A stretch of 41,318 nucleotides of DNA, taken from NCBI RefSeq assembly GCF_008364685.1, contig NZ_VTTL01000019.1, positions 1 through 41,318 of the forward strand. Reading direction: 5' to 3'. The notes below the pieces were generated by a model. The model worked only from the letters and a program-made list of their open reading frames with translations, searched no databases and was not told the origin of the DNA. This DNA is from Xanthobacter oligotrophicus (GTDB lineage: Bacteria; Pseudomonadota; Alphaproteobacteria; Rhizobiales; Xanthobacteraceae). Position numbers and translations under genes: made by a program. Shown piece after piece: positions 15,930 to 23,400 of this stretch; position 1 is the stretch's first letter, and each line of letters starts with the position of its first letter.

Positions 15930-16325
15930 ATGAACGCCCTGGAGCCCAATATCGGCGCACTGGCCTGGTTCGCCCTGTTCTGGACGCTCTGCTGCATCGG
16001 CTTCCTCGTCCTCTCCGGCTCGTTCCCGCTTGGGGTGGCGAACGAGCGGGGTCGGCCCTCGAACACTGCGCTCGCCCTGTTCAACGGCGCGCTCATGGTG
16101 ATCTTCACCGGGCTGACGCTGGCCTTCGGCTTTGCCGAGCTACGGCCAACCACACTGATCGTGGTGATGGGCCTCGCCTTCCTCTTCGCGCCGGTCTCGT
16201 TCGAGATCTGGCCTGAGCGCTGGCGCGACGGGCGGGCCGTGCTGGGCGTGATGGGGGTGCTGCAGCTCGGGGCCATCGCCGCCCTGTACCGGCTAGGGGC
16301 CGGGCTTGTCGCCCCGCTCGTCTAG
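15930..16325 (+). CDS. Small membrane protein, four predicted helices
   Basis: A 131-residue hydrophobic protein with four likely transmembrane segments (about residues 10-30, 45-67, 75-92 and 103-125). No family was recognised. An AAGGAAA ribosome site lies before the start and the gene is 31 bp downstream of the hydroxylase stop, so co-expression is likely. It may be an accessory or anchoring subunit of the hydroxylase, but the sequence shows no cofactor-binding motif. Confidence 0.75.
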   Translation: MNALEPNIGALAWFALFWTLCCIGFLVLSGSFPLGVANERGRPSNTALALFNGALMVIFTGLTLAFGFAELRPTTLIVVMGLAFLFAPVSFEIWPERWRDGRAVLGVMGVLQLGAIAALYRLGAGLVAPLV

Positions 16326-16398
16326 AGCCCGAAGCACGCGAGAGGCGCCAGAACCATGATTCCATCCAACCAGACCCGCCAGTAAAACGGAGCCGACC

Positions 16399-16581
16399 AT
16401 GCCCACACTTGTGAAAATCACCATCTCGCTGATCGTGATGCTTGTCGCGGCTGCGGGTTATGCCTTGCAGGCCGAGCTCGGGCAGACCGGGCCGAAATAC
16501 GCAGTGCTGTTCCTCGGAACCTTCATGGTCATTGCCATGTGGCTGTTCCCCGAGGTCTCGCGTAAGGAAATTCGTAAATAA
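16399..16581 (+). CDS. Small membrane protein, two predicted helices
   Basis: A 60-residue protein with two hydrophobic segments (about 5-24 and 33-50) separated by a polar loop AELGQTGPK and ending in a charged tail SRKEIRK. No family was recognised. It follows the 131-residue membrane protein by 73 bp and ends at a strong hairpin, which closes the transcription unit. Third gene of the inferred hydroxylase operon. Confidence 0.68.
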   Translation: MPTLVKITISLIVMLVAAAGYALQAELGQTGPKYAVLFLGTFMVIAMWLFPEVSRKEIRK

Positions 16582-16583
16582 GC

Positions 16584-16626
16584 CAGATCGTGCCGCCGCC
16601 CGCTCCCGGAGCGGCGGCACGATCTG
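16584..16626 (+). terminator. Strong hairpin ending the hydroxylase operon
   Basis: A perfect 16-bp stem (CAGATCGTGCCGCCGC with its complement at 16611-16626) encloses an 11-base loop, 2 bp after the stop codon. There is no following T-run, so it may act as a terminator with Rho or as a 3-prime stabiliser. The following 16627-16961 stretch holds no gene I can support. Confidence 0.55.
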
Positions 16627-16961
16627 GAGGCGAATCTTAACAAGGCTTCCTGTTTGAGCGGCGCGCCGCGATACCCGGGCTCAGTGACAAAACTGACACG
16701 GATCCATATTAGACACCGAGGCGGATGAGACGCGGCGCCACCGACCTGATTGATGCCATGATTGCATGTTTTTGCCGAAGCGAGCGCGCGTGAGATCGCG
16801 CGGACGTCAGCGACTTTGGTGCATGGCAAGCCCCACGCAGCGAAGCCCCGAGCTTGCCAGTCACGCCATGTGGCGGCAATCTTAGCCCAGCAGGACGTTC
16901 AGCGGGGGTATGCCGGAGTATTTTCTGATTCGGCAATAGGACATGGGGAAACTGCGAAATC

Positions 16962-17672
16962 ATGATCATGGACGGTGGGAATGCCGCGGCCGGCGAAATT
17001 GAAGAGGTCGCTTTGCCTGGGCTTCGCCCGGGGTCTCTCAACCGCCGGTCGTTTCTGGTCGGCTCTGCCCTCGGCCTCGGTGCGCTCGGGCTCGCCGGTT
17101 GCTCCACATCCGACGGCATAAGCCTTGCCGAGGCGCAGAAGCTCTACGGGCCGGTGCCCACCGAGAAATTCCCGATCCCGGCGGCCGATATCAGCAAGGT
17201 CAATCCGAAATATTTTCGCCGGACAGTGAGTTACGAGACCAAGGAAGCGCCCGGCACGATTATCGTCGATCCTGGCAATTACTATGTCTACCGCGTCGAG
17301 GATGACGGCTCCGCCACCCGCTATGGGGCCAATGTCGGCCGCGCCGGGTTCCTGTGGAGCGGTGACGCTTATGTCGGGCGCAAAAGCGAATGGGCGACCT
17401 GGACTCCGCCCAAGGAGATGATCCGGCGCCAGCCCGAGGCTGCCAAATATGCCAACGGCATGCCGGGCGGCCTCGACAATCCGCTCGGCGCCCGCACGCT
17501 GCATCTTTATCAGAACGGCACTTACACGCTCTATACGATCTACGCGACCAGCGACCCCGAGTCGATCGGCTCAGGCGTCACCAGCGGCTGCGTCGGCCTT
17601 CTCAGCCAGGACATGATAGACTTGTACTCACGTACGCCGGTCAAAACGAAGGTGGTCGTCTTGCCGGCATAG
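16962..17672 (+). CDS. L,D-transpeptidase lipoprotein (YkuD family)
   Basis: A 236-residue cell-envelope enzyme that forms or edits peptidoglycan cross-links, or links proteins to it, using an active-site cysteine. The N-terminus has a twin-arginine motif NRRSFLVG (27-34) and a lipobox LAGC with Cys47, so it is likely a Tat-exported lipoprotein. The catalytic region shows His181 (HLYQNG) and Cys210 in SGCVGLL; the usual SHGC(I/V)R form is altered to SGCVGLL. Two ATGs (16962 and 16968) are possible starts. It appears unrelated to the catabolic genes around it. Confidence 0.85.
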   Translation: MIMDGGNAAAGEIEEVALPGLRPGSLNRRSFLVGSALGLGALGLAGCSTSDGISLAEAQKLYGPVPTEKFPIPAADISKVNPKYFRRTVSYETKEAPGTIIVDPGNYYVYRVEDDGSATRYGANVGRAGFLWSGDAYVGRKSEWATWTPPKEMIRRQPEAAKYANGMPGGLDNPLGARTLHLYQNGTYTLYTIYATSDPESIGSGVTSGCVGLLSQDMIDLYSRTPVKTKVVVLPA

Positions 17673-17788
17673 CAAAGGCCAGTCCGCCGTCCGCTGCGCC
17701 TGTGCGAGCAGGGCGAAGATCGGGCGTGTTCTCGGAACTCTGGTGATGGTGCGTCTAGCGATGGCTGGAAGCGCCAGGAGCAGACTTC

Positions 17789-17814
17789 GAGTTCCAGCCG
17801 GGAAGCTGGAACTC
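17789..17814. repeat. Palindromic hairpin downstream of the L,D-transpeptidase gene
   Basis: GAGTTCCAGC and GCTGGAACTC form a perfect 10-bp stem around a 6-base loop. It lies about 120 bp after the transpeptidase stop and just before the IS630 scar. It may be a terminator or a dispersed palindromic element. No gene is seen from 17673 to 17853. Confidence 0.45.
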
Positions 17815-17853
17815 AACGGATTTCTTGCTGATCAAGCGCTTCGACCCACGTGA

Positions 17854-18166
17854 GACGAGACCTGGGCTTCGACCAACATGGCCCGCCGCCACGGCCGCTG
17901 CCGCTGCCGGCGGGGGGAGCGCCTGCGGGTCGGCCTGCCCCACGGCCATTGGAAGACCACCACCTTCATCACCAGCCTGAGGATGGCGGGCTCCATGGCG
18001 CCCATGGTGCTCGATGGCCGAATCAACCGCATCGCCTTCGAGGCCTGTGTGGAGCAGGTCCGCGCCCCCCAGCTTTCTGCCGACGACATCGTCATCATGG
18101 ACAATCTCGGCTCCTACACCTCGCTCAATATCATGCGCGGCTTGTACGGGCTGAAGGTGCGGACGA
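17854..18166 (+). pseudogene. IS630-family transposase fragment
   Basis: The translation from 17854 reads DETWASTNMARRHGR, continues through LPHGHWKTTTF and MVLDGRINRIAF, and reaches IVIMDNLGSY. These are the first two Asp-containing blocks of the DDE domain of IS630 transposases. The N-terminal half is absent (a stop lies just before 17854) and the sequence loses similarity after the second Asp block, so the catalytic Glu is missing. It is a dead remnant. Confidence 0.8.
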
Positions 18167-18201
18167 CGTCCAGTCCCCGCTCCAGGGACTGGACGTCGTC
18201 C
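18161..18201. terminator. Perfect 17-bp hairpin between IS scar and dehydrogenase
   Basis: GGACGACGTCCAGTCCC (18161-18177) is followed after 7 bases by its exact complement (18185-18201). It lies at the broken end of the IS630 fragment and 26 bp past the end of the minus-strand dehydrogenase gene. It could terminate transcription from that gene, although no T-run follows on either strand. Confidence 0.45.
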
Positions 18202-18226
18202 TTGCCCTCGTTCGCCGCGCCCGTCG

Positions 18227-19213
18227 TCATGCCTCCGTCCCCGCATCATCCGCCTCTGCACTATCGGGAACGGACTGCGCCTGCCCAGCGGCGCACGCCG
18301 CCATGAGGCGGGAATCGCGCCAGGCCACCCGCGCTTCCCATTGGTCGAGGGGCAAAAGCGCCCGGCGTTCGGCGGCTGCGCGGGCGACAAGGGCCGCGTC
18401 CCACGCCTCCGGCTGGCCGCGTTCTGCGCCCATCTGCCGGTAGCGCTCGCCCATGCGACGGGCATGCTCTTCCAGGCCGCCGCGATAATTGAGGTCCGCT
18501 GTCTCGAACGGGCCGACAATGGACCAGCGCAGGCCGAGGCCGGAGGTCATCACCCGATCGATATCGGCCACGTCGGCGATGCCCTGCTCCAGCATCCAGT
18601 AAGCCTCGCGCAGCACCGCCCCCTGCAGGCGGTTATAGATGAAACCGTTCACCTCGCGCTTCAGCACCACCGGCGCCTGGCCGACGCGAGCCATGAGCGC
18701 GCGGGTCCGCTCCGCCGCCTCAGGCGCGGTGAAGGGGGCGGGCACGATCTCCACGATGGGCAGGAGATGGGGCGGATTGGCCGGGTGGGCGACGAGGCAG
18801 CGCGCCCGGCCGGGAAGATCGCCCGCAAACTCGGACGCCGGCAGCGAGGAGGTTGAGCTGGCGAGCACCGCATGGGGCGGCGCCAGCTCATCCATGGCGC
18901 GGAACAGGGCGGTCTTGAGGTCGAGCCGCTCCGGCACGCTCTCCTGCACATGGATGGCGCCGTCGAGGGCGGCGGCGAGGCTGTCGGCCACCGTCACACG
19001 CGCCATCACCTCGCCCGGGGCCTCGGCCAGGAGGCCATGAACGGACAGCTCGGCGAGGCGCTCGGCCACAGCCGGCAGGACAGCGCGGCGGACCTCGGCG
19101 GAGGCGTCGTGGACCCGCACGGCAAGCCCTGCCCGGGCAAACACGATGGCCCAGCCCACCCCCATGCTGCCGCCGCCCACGAGGGCGATGGCGCCATCCC
19201 GTCCTTCGCTCAT
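18227..19213 (-). CDS. 3-Hydroxyacyl-CoA dehydrogenase family protein
   Basis: A 328-residue NAD-dependent dehydrogenase. The N-terminal Rossmann motif is GGGSMGVGW (13-21). The catalytic region contains SSTSSLPAS (119-127) and VAHPANPPHLLPIVEIVP with His143 and Asn146. The HPxNPPHLxPxVEIVP form is seen in the L-gulonate dehydrogenase/lambda-crystallin and L-carnitine dehydrogenase branch, so a hydroxy acid may be the substrate as readily as an acyl-CoA. The C-terminal tail after residue 300 is acidic and degenerate-looking. A palindrome (19247-19263) lies 34 bp upstream of its start. Confidence 0.87.
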   Translation of the reverse strand: MSEGRDGAIALVGGGSMGVGWAIVFARAGLAVRVHDASAEVRRAVLPAVAERLAELSVHGLLAEAPGEVMARVTVADSLAAALDGAIHVQESVPERLDLKTALFRAMDELAPPHAVLASSTSSLPASEFAGDLPGRARCLVAHPANPPHLLPIVEIVPAPFTAPEAAERTRALMARVGQAPVVLKREVNGFIYNRLQGAVLREAYWMLEQGIADVADIDRVMTSGLGLRWSIVGPFETADLNYRGGLEEHARRMGERYRQMGAERGQPEAWDAALVARAAAERRALLPLDQWEARVAWRDSRLMAACAAGQAQSVPDSAEADDAGTEA

Positions 19214-19246
19214 CTCAGCCTGCCTTTGTGCGTAAATAATGCATTA

Positions 19247-19263
19247 TGTTCGTAATACGAACA
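19247..19263. promoter_or_regulatory. IclR-type operator-like palindrome
   Basis: TGTTCGTAATACGAACA has perfect 7-bp arms around AAT. It sits 34-50 bp upstream of the minus-strand dehydrogenase start. The GTTCG...CGAAC form resembles operators of PcaR/PcaU/PobR-type IclR regulators. No such regulator gene is adjacent. Confidence 0.55.
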
Positions 19264-19429
19264 ATTCTGAAGGGCAATCTGCCCATTGTGGCGCGTGGTG
19301 TGCCGCCCGTCGGAAACACACGATATTTCACATCACTAGGCGAAATTCCTTCAACTACAAGCCTTCATTACGCAAGTGCAGCATCGAATCTGCTTGACGC
19401 AGGCTCCCGGATCGCCCTAGGAAACTGCG

Positions 19430-19450
19430 TATAATGTTCGCTATTCGCAC
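19430..19450 (+). promoter_or_regulatory. -10 element with PcaR-like operator before the pcaF remnant
   Basis: A perfect TATAAT (19430-19435) is followed directly by GTTCGCTATTCGCAC (19436-19450). The latter matches 13 of 15 bases of the PcaR site GTTCGATAATCGCAC of Pseudomonas putida (quoted from memory), which also lies at the promoter core. No good -35 is seen at 16-18 bases, which would fit an activated promoter. Confidence 0.55.
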
Positions 19451-19473
19451 CGAGCAGAACCTAGATTGACGCC

Positions 19474-19587
19474 ATGGACGACGCTCTCATCTGCGACGCG
19501 GTGCGCACGCCCATCGGGCGCTGCGACCTTCGCACCATGTGCATCGGCGTCGACCAGGGCATCGCCACCATAATCGAGCGGGTCTAG
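19474..19587 (+). pseudogene. pcaF: Beta-ketoadipyl-CoA thiolase remnant with internal deletion
   Basis: The frame encodes 37 residues: MDDALICDAVRTPIGR, which is the start of PcaF-type thiolases, joined to TMCIGVDQGIATIIERV and a stop, which is their C-terminus. About 360 codons between these two ends are missing, yet the frame is kept. The active-site cysteine of the Cys-Ala-Ser loop is gone; the preserved Cys in TMCIGV is the C-terminal catalytic one. The promoter and PcaR-like operator upstream remain. It is inactive as a thiolase but may still provide translation into, or transcription of, the binding-protein gene 37 bp downstream. Confidence 0.82.
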
Positions 19588-19624
19588 GCGCCCTGCTCCC
19601 AAACTCCCAGGAGGAAACACAAAG

Positions 19625-20857
19625 ATGAAAGCCCGCAAGACCACCGCCAAGACAGCCGCAGTGTGCGCCGCGCTCCTCGCCAGCGCGATGATGGCCACCC
19701 CCGCGGCCGCCCAGTATGCTGGCGGCGGCGTGAAGATCGGCGTGCTCACCGACATGTCGGGCGCCTATTCGGACCTCGCCGGTGCGGGCTCGGTGGAAGC
19801 CGCGAAGATGGCCATCGAGGACTTCGGCAAGCCCATCAACGGCAAGCCGGTGGAGCTCGTCTCCGCCGACCACCAGAACAAGGCGGACATCGCCTCCGCC
19901 ACCGCCCGCAAGTGGTATGACACGCAGGACGTGGACGCCATCTTCGACATCAATGGGTCGGTGGCGGCGCTCGCCGTGCGCGACGTGGCGAAGGAAAAGG
20001 GCAAGGTCGACATCAATTCCGGCGCCGCCTCCATGGCGCTGACCAACAAGGCCTGCTCGCCCACCGGCCTGCACTGGACCTATGACGTCTATTCGCTGGC
20101 GGCCGGCACCGGCAACGCGCTGGTGAGCGAAGGCGGGAAGTCCTGGTACTTCATCACCGCCGACTACACCTTCGGTCACGATCTGGAGAACCAGGTGGCC
20201 AAGATCGTGAAAGAGAAGGGCGGCAGCGTGAAGGGGAGCGTGCGCCATCCGTTCGGCTCGTCGGACCTGTCCTCGTTCCTGCTCCAGGCGCAAGCCTCCG
20301 GTGCGCAGATCATCGCCATGGCGAACGCCGGCTCCGACACCATCAACACCATCAAGCAGGCACGCGAGTTCGGCATCACCCAAGGTGGGCAGACGCTGGC
20401 GGCGCTGCTGCTGTTCCTCACCGACATCCACTCCGTCGGCCTCGACGCGGCCCAGGGCATGGTGCTGACCACCGGCTTCTACTGGGACTACGACGACAAG
20501 ACCCGCGCCTTCTCCAAGCGCTTCGCCGAGCGCATGAAGGGCAAGATGCCCACCATGGTGCATGCGGGCGTCTATTCCTCCGTGCTGCACTATCTGCGGG
20601 CCGCCGAGGCCGCCGGCACCGATGAGGGTGTGAAGGTCATCGCGAAGATGCGCGAGATGCCTATCGACGACATGTTCGCCAAGAACGGCAAGATCCGCGA
20701 GGACGGCCGCATGGTGCACGACATGTTCCTCGCCAAGGTGAAGACGCCGGCTGAATCCAAGGCCCCTTGGGATTATTACAAGATCGTCCGCGTGATCCCG
20801 GGCGACGAGGCGTTCCAGCCGCTGAGCGAGAGCACCTGCCCTCTCGTGAAGAAGTGA
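19625..20857 (+). CDS. Periplasmic substrate-binding protein, solitary ABC type
   Basis: A 410-residue Liv-type binding protein with a Sec signal peptide (about residues 1-29, ending ATPAAA). The mature protein begins near YAGGGVKIGVLTDMSGAYSDL, and HWTYDVYSL and YFITADYTFGHD are family segments. An AGGAGG site precedes the start. No permease or ATPase gene lies next to it, so it may feed one of the two Liv systems in this window. It may be transcribed from the surviving pcaF promoter. Members of this subgroup are often found with aromatic-compound genes; the ligand is unknown. Confidence 0.9.
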   Translation: MKARKTTAKTAAVCAALLASAMMATPAAAQYAGGGVKIGVLTDMSGAYSDLAGAGSVEAAKMAIEDFGKPINGKPVELVSADHQNKADIASATARKWYDTQDVDAIFDINGSVAALAVRDVAKEKGKVDINSGAASMALTNKACSPTGLHWTYDVYSLAAGTGNALVSEGGKSWYFITADYTFGHDLENQVAKIVKEKGGSVKGSVRHPFGSSDLSSFLLQAQASGAQIIAMANAGSDTINTIKQAREFGITQGGQTLAALLLFLTDIHSVGLDAAQGMVLTTGFYWDYDDKTRAFSKRFAERMKGKMPTMVHAGVYSSVLHYLRAAEAAGTDEGVKVIAKMREMPIDDMFAKNGKIREDGRMVHDMFLAKVKTPAESKAPWDYYKIVRVIPGDEAFQPLSESTCPLVKK

Positions 20858-20864
20858 GCCCCAC

Positions 20865-20888
20865 GCCGCGCGGCCACCCCCGCGCGGC
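20865..20888 (+). terminator. Intercistronic hairpin after the binding protein gene
   Basis: GCCGCGCGG (20865-20873) and CCGCGCGGC (20880-20888) form a perfect 9-bp stem with a 6-base loop, 7 bp after the stop. Such hairpins often stabilise abundant binding-protein transcripts or reduce read-through into later genes. No T-run follows. Confidence 0.4.
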
Positions 20889-20963
20889 GCCTCAAACCGA
20901 CGAAGGCGAGGCGCTGACGCGGCGCACTGGCCTTCCCATCCGCGCTCAGGCCTGAGACCTGTC

Positions 20964-21275
20964 ATGCCCTACATGATCGAGACCTTCGACAAGCCCGGCG
21001 CGCTGGACCTGCGAATGGCGACGCGGGATGAGCACCTCGTCTTCCTCGCCGAGAATGCGAAACTTCTGCTCGCCTGCGGCGCCAAGCTTGACGACGACGG
21101 CAACGCCGCCGGCGGCGGGCTCTACGTGGTGGCGCTGGAAAGCCGCGCCGAGGCGGAGGCTTTCATCGCCGCCGATCCCTTCTTCAAGGCCGGCCTGTTT
21201 GATCGGGTGGTGATCCAGCGCTCGCGCAAGGCCTATGTGGACGGCGTCTGCTACCTGCCGGAGGTGAAGCCATGA
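20964..21275 (+). CDS. YciI family protein
   Basis: A 103-residue protein of the YCII-related, dimeric alpha-beta barrel family. It shows the R(x)EHLVFL opening helix, the GGGLYVVALESRAEAEAFIAADPF motif that defines the family, and a C-terminal strand. Some members act as small lyases or hydrolases for muconolactone-like or chlorinated compounds, but many are unassigned. It overlaps the following SDR gene by 4 bp (ATGA), which ties it to that enzyme. Confidence 0.85.
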   Translation: MPYMIETFDKPGALDLRMATRDEHLVFLAENAKLLLACGAKLDDDGNAAGGGLYVVALESRAEAEAFIAADPFFKAGLFDRVVIQRSRKAYVDGVCYLPEVKP

Positions 21276-21994
21276 GCCTTGAGCGCACCCTCGTCACCGG
21301 TGGGGCCGGCGGCATCGGCCTTGCCGTGGCGCGCCGTGAGATCGCGGTCGGACGGGCGGTGGTGGTGCTCGACCGCGAGCCGCCGCCGGAGGACCTCAAC
21401 GCCCGCTTCATCGCCGTCGACATGATGGACGAGGCCGCCACCGGTGCCGCGCTCGCGCAAGCGCTGGCGGACGGCTCCATCACCCGCCTCGTCAACAATG
21501 TGGGCATGGTGCGCCCGGCGCTTCTCGACGACACCACCGCAGCAGACTTCGCCGCCGTGATGCGGCTCAATCTCGGCACAGCGATCCAATGCACGCAGGC
21601 CCTCCTGCCGGGCATGCGGGCGGCGCGCTTCGGCCGCATCGTCAACGTGTCGAGCCGAGCCGCCTACGGCAAGGAACTGCGCACCGCCTACGCCGCCAGC
21701 AAGGCCGGCCTGCTCGGCGCCACCCGGACCTGGGCGCTGGAACTGGGCAAGGACGGCATCACCGTGAATGCGGTAGCCCCGGGGCCCATCGCCACCCCGC
21801 TCTTCACTGCCGCCAACCCGCCGGACGCGCCGCGCACCCGTGCCATCATCGATGGCATTCCGGTCGGCCGCATGGGGTTGCCGGAAGACGTGGCCGAAGC
21901 CATCGGCTTTTTCCTCGGCACGCAGGCCGGGTTCATCACCGGCCAGACGCTCGCCGTGTGCGGCGGCGTCACGGTGGGCAAGGGAACGGTCTGA
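21272..21994 (+). CDS. Short-chain dehydrogenase/reductase
   Basis: A 240-residue classical SDR. The cofactor motif TGGAGGIG lies at 9-16, NNVG at 75-78, and the catalytic Ser128, Tyr140 and Lys144 fall in NVSSRAAYGKELRTAYAASKAG. The C-terminal TGQTLAVCGG is typical. An aspartate at the end of the second strand (VVVLDRE) favours NAD over NADP. The gene is coupled to yciI before and lies 12 bp before the cyclase gene, so the three probably process one compound. Confidence 0.88.
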   Translation: MSLERTLVTGGAGGIGLAVARREIAVGRAVVVLDREPPPEDLNARFIAVDMMDEAATGAALAQALADGSITRLVNNVGMVRPALLDDTTAADFAAVMRLNLGTAIQCTQALLPGMRAARFGRIVNVSSRAAYGKELRTAYAASKAGLLGATRTWALELGKDGITVNAVAPGPIATPLFTAANPPDAPRTRAIIDGIPVGRMGLPEDVAEAIGFFLGTQAGFITGQTLAVCGGVTVGKGTV

Positions 21995-22006
21995 GGAGTT
22001 TGCACC

Positions 22007-23041
22007 ATGCCGTCCAATCCGCGCTGGGTCCGTCGCCCGGAAGGATCCACCTGGGGCGATTTCGGGGCCGATGACCAGCTCGGTCGCCTGAATCTCCTCA
22101 CCCCCGCGAAGGTCCGGCAGGGCATCGCCGAGGTGCGCGAGGGCAAGACCTTCTGCCTCAGCCTGCCCCTCGACCGGCCGGGGGGCAAGGCTCTGAACCC
22201 GCGCCGCGGGCCGCCCGTCCTCTCGCCCACCGGCCAGGCCGAGAAGCCGCGCTGGAACCAGTGCCTGTGCCACGACGAGGCCGGGTTGCTGGACGTGGCC
22301 TGCGACGACAAGGTCGAGATCGCGCTCCAGTATTCCACCCAGTGGGACGCACTGGTGCATGTGGGGGCCATGTTCGACGCGGACGGCGATGGCGTGCCCG
22401 AGCCCGTCTATTATAACGGCTTCCGCGCCGGCATCGACGTGCCGGATGCGTCGCAGGCCGCCGCCTCTGGCCGCGCCTTTGGCGCACTGAAGCTCGGCAT
22501 CGAGAATGCCGCCGCCCACGGCGTGCAGGGCCGAGGAGTGCTGGTGGACCTCTTCGGCCGCTTCGGCGAGACCCGCCGCTTCGTCGGTTATGACGACCTC
22601 ATGGCGGTGCTCGACGCCGACAGGGTGGAGGTGGAGCCCGGCGACATCCTGTGCCTCTACACCGGCTTCGCCGACATGGTGATGCGCATGGACGGCGCGC
22701 CCGATCCGGCCGTGCTGGCCAATGCCTGCGCTGTGCTCGACGGACGGGACGCGCGCCTGCTGCACTGGATCACCGACAGCCAGATCGCCGCCATCGCCGC
22801 CGACAATTATGCGGTGGAAGGCCTGCCAGCCCGTGCCTTCACCGGCGGCGCCAATGCGGCCATGCCGCTGCACCACCACTGCCTGTTCAAGCTCGGCCTG
22901 CCGCTCGGCGAGCTGTGGTGGTTCGAGGCCTTGGCCGCCCATCTGCGCGCAGCGGGCCGCAACCGCTTCCTCCTCACCGCCCCGCCCCTGCGCCTGCCGG
23001 GCGCCGCCGGCTCTCCCGTCACCCCCATCGCCACCGTCTGA
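22007..23041 (+). CDS. Cyclase family protein (kynurenine formamidase-like fold)
   Basis: A 344-residue metal-dependent hydrolase of the cyclase superfamily, which includes kynurenine formamidase and isatin hydrolase. The usual HxGTHxD metal motif appears in the variant form STQWDALVHVG (residues 110-120, with Gln112, Asp114 and His118), seen in the larger subfamily of about 300-350 residues. FTGGANAAMPLHHHCL near the C-terminus may supply further ligands. A GAGGAG site precedes the start. It is the last gene of the block before the IS5/IS481 scars. The substrate could be a lactone, amide or ester; it is not assigned. Confidence 0.83.
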   Translation: MPSNPRWVRRPEGSTWGDFGADDQLGRLNLLTPAKVRQGIAEVREGKTFCLSLPLDRPGGKALNPRRGPPVLSPTGQAEKPRWNQCLCHDEAGLLDVACDDKVEIALQYSTQWDALVHVGAMFDADGDGVPEPVYYNGFRAGIDVPDASQAAASGRAFGALKLGIENAAAHGVQGRGVLVDLFGRFGETRRFVGYDDLMAVLDADRVEVEPGDILCLYTGFADMVMRMDGAPDPAVLANACAVLDGRDARLLHWITDSQIAAIAADNYAVEGLPARAFTGGANAAMPLHHHCLFKLGLPLGELWWFEALAAHLRAAGRNRFLLTAPPLRLPGAAGSPVTPIATV

Positions 23042-23089
23042 CCCGATCCTGCGCGGCGCCTCCCGGATGCCTTTCCTTGTTACGGACGC

Positions 23090-23400
23090 ATGTTCAGGCC
23101 CGGCATTTGATGGAGAGGGTCGAGGGTGAAACGCTCGGGCTCCTTTGTCCATATTTTGCCGATGTACTCTTAGGGCGCGAGGCCCTTGAGGGCCTTGCGG
23201 CGCGTGGAGAAGCTGTGGGCGCTCACGAAGTTGACGAGATAGCTTCGAAGCTGGGCGTGGGTCTCGTAGTAGAAGCGCCTGACGGTCGCCTCAATGAGAG
23301 TCCTGTTCATGCGTTCGACTTGGCGTTGGTCCATGGGTGCTTGGGTTTGGTGAGACGATGATCGATGTCGTTCTGCGCACAAGCAAATTCGAAGGCGTGA
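23090..23400 (-). pseudogene. IS481-family transposase C-terminal fragment
   Basis: On the minus strand the segments IDHRLTKPKHPWTN, QVERMNRTLIEATVRRF and ALKGLAP, then EYIGKIWTKEPERF and HQMPGLNM, follow the end of IS481 transposases in order. A one-base loss near 23330 breaks the frame between PWTN and QVERMN, and a stop at 23170-23172 replaces the tyrosine in the LAPYEY segment. The N-terminal part is missing. Inactive. Confidence 0.8.

Noticed and set aside
16704-16714. Possible fifth copy of the GntR-linked motif (GTGTCTAATATGG on the minus strand)
   Set aside because: Only the TCTAATATG core matches, and it lies far from the next gene start with no convincing promoter.
16762-16965. 67-residue plus-strand frame before the L,D-transpeptidase gene
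   Set aside because: No ribosome site, no similarity that I recognise, and it overlaps the next gene start.
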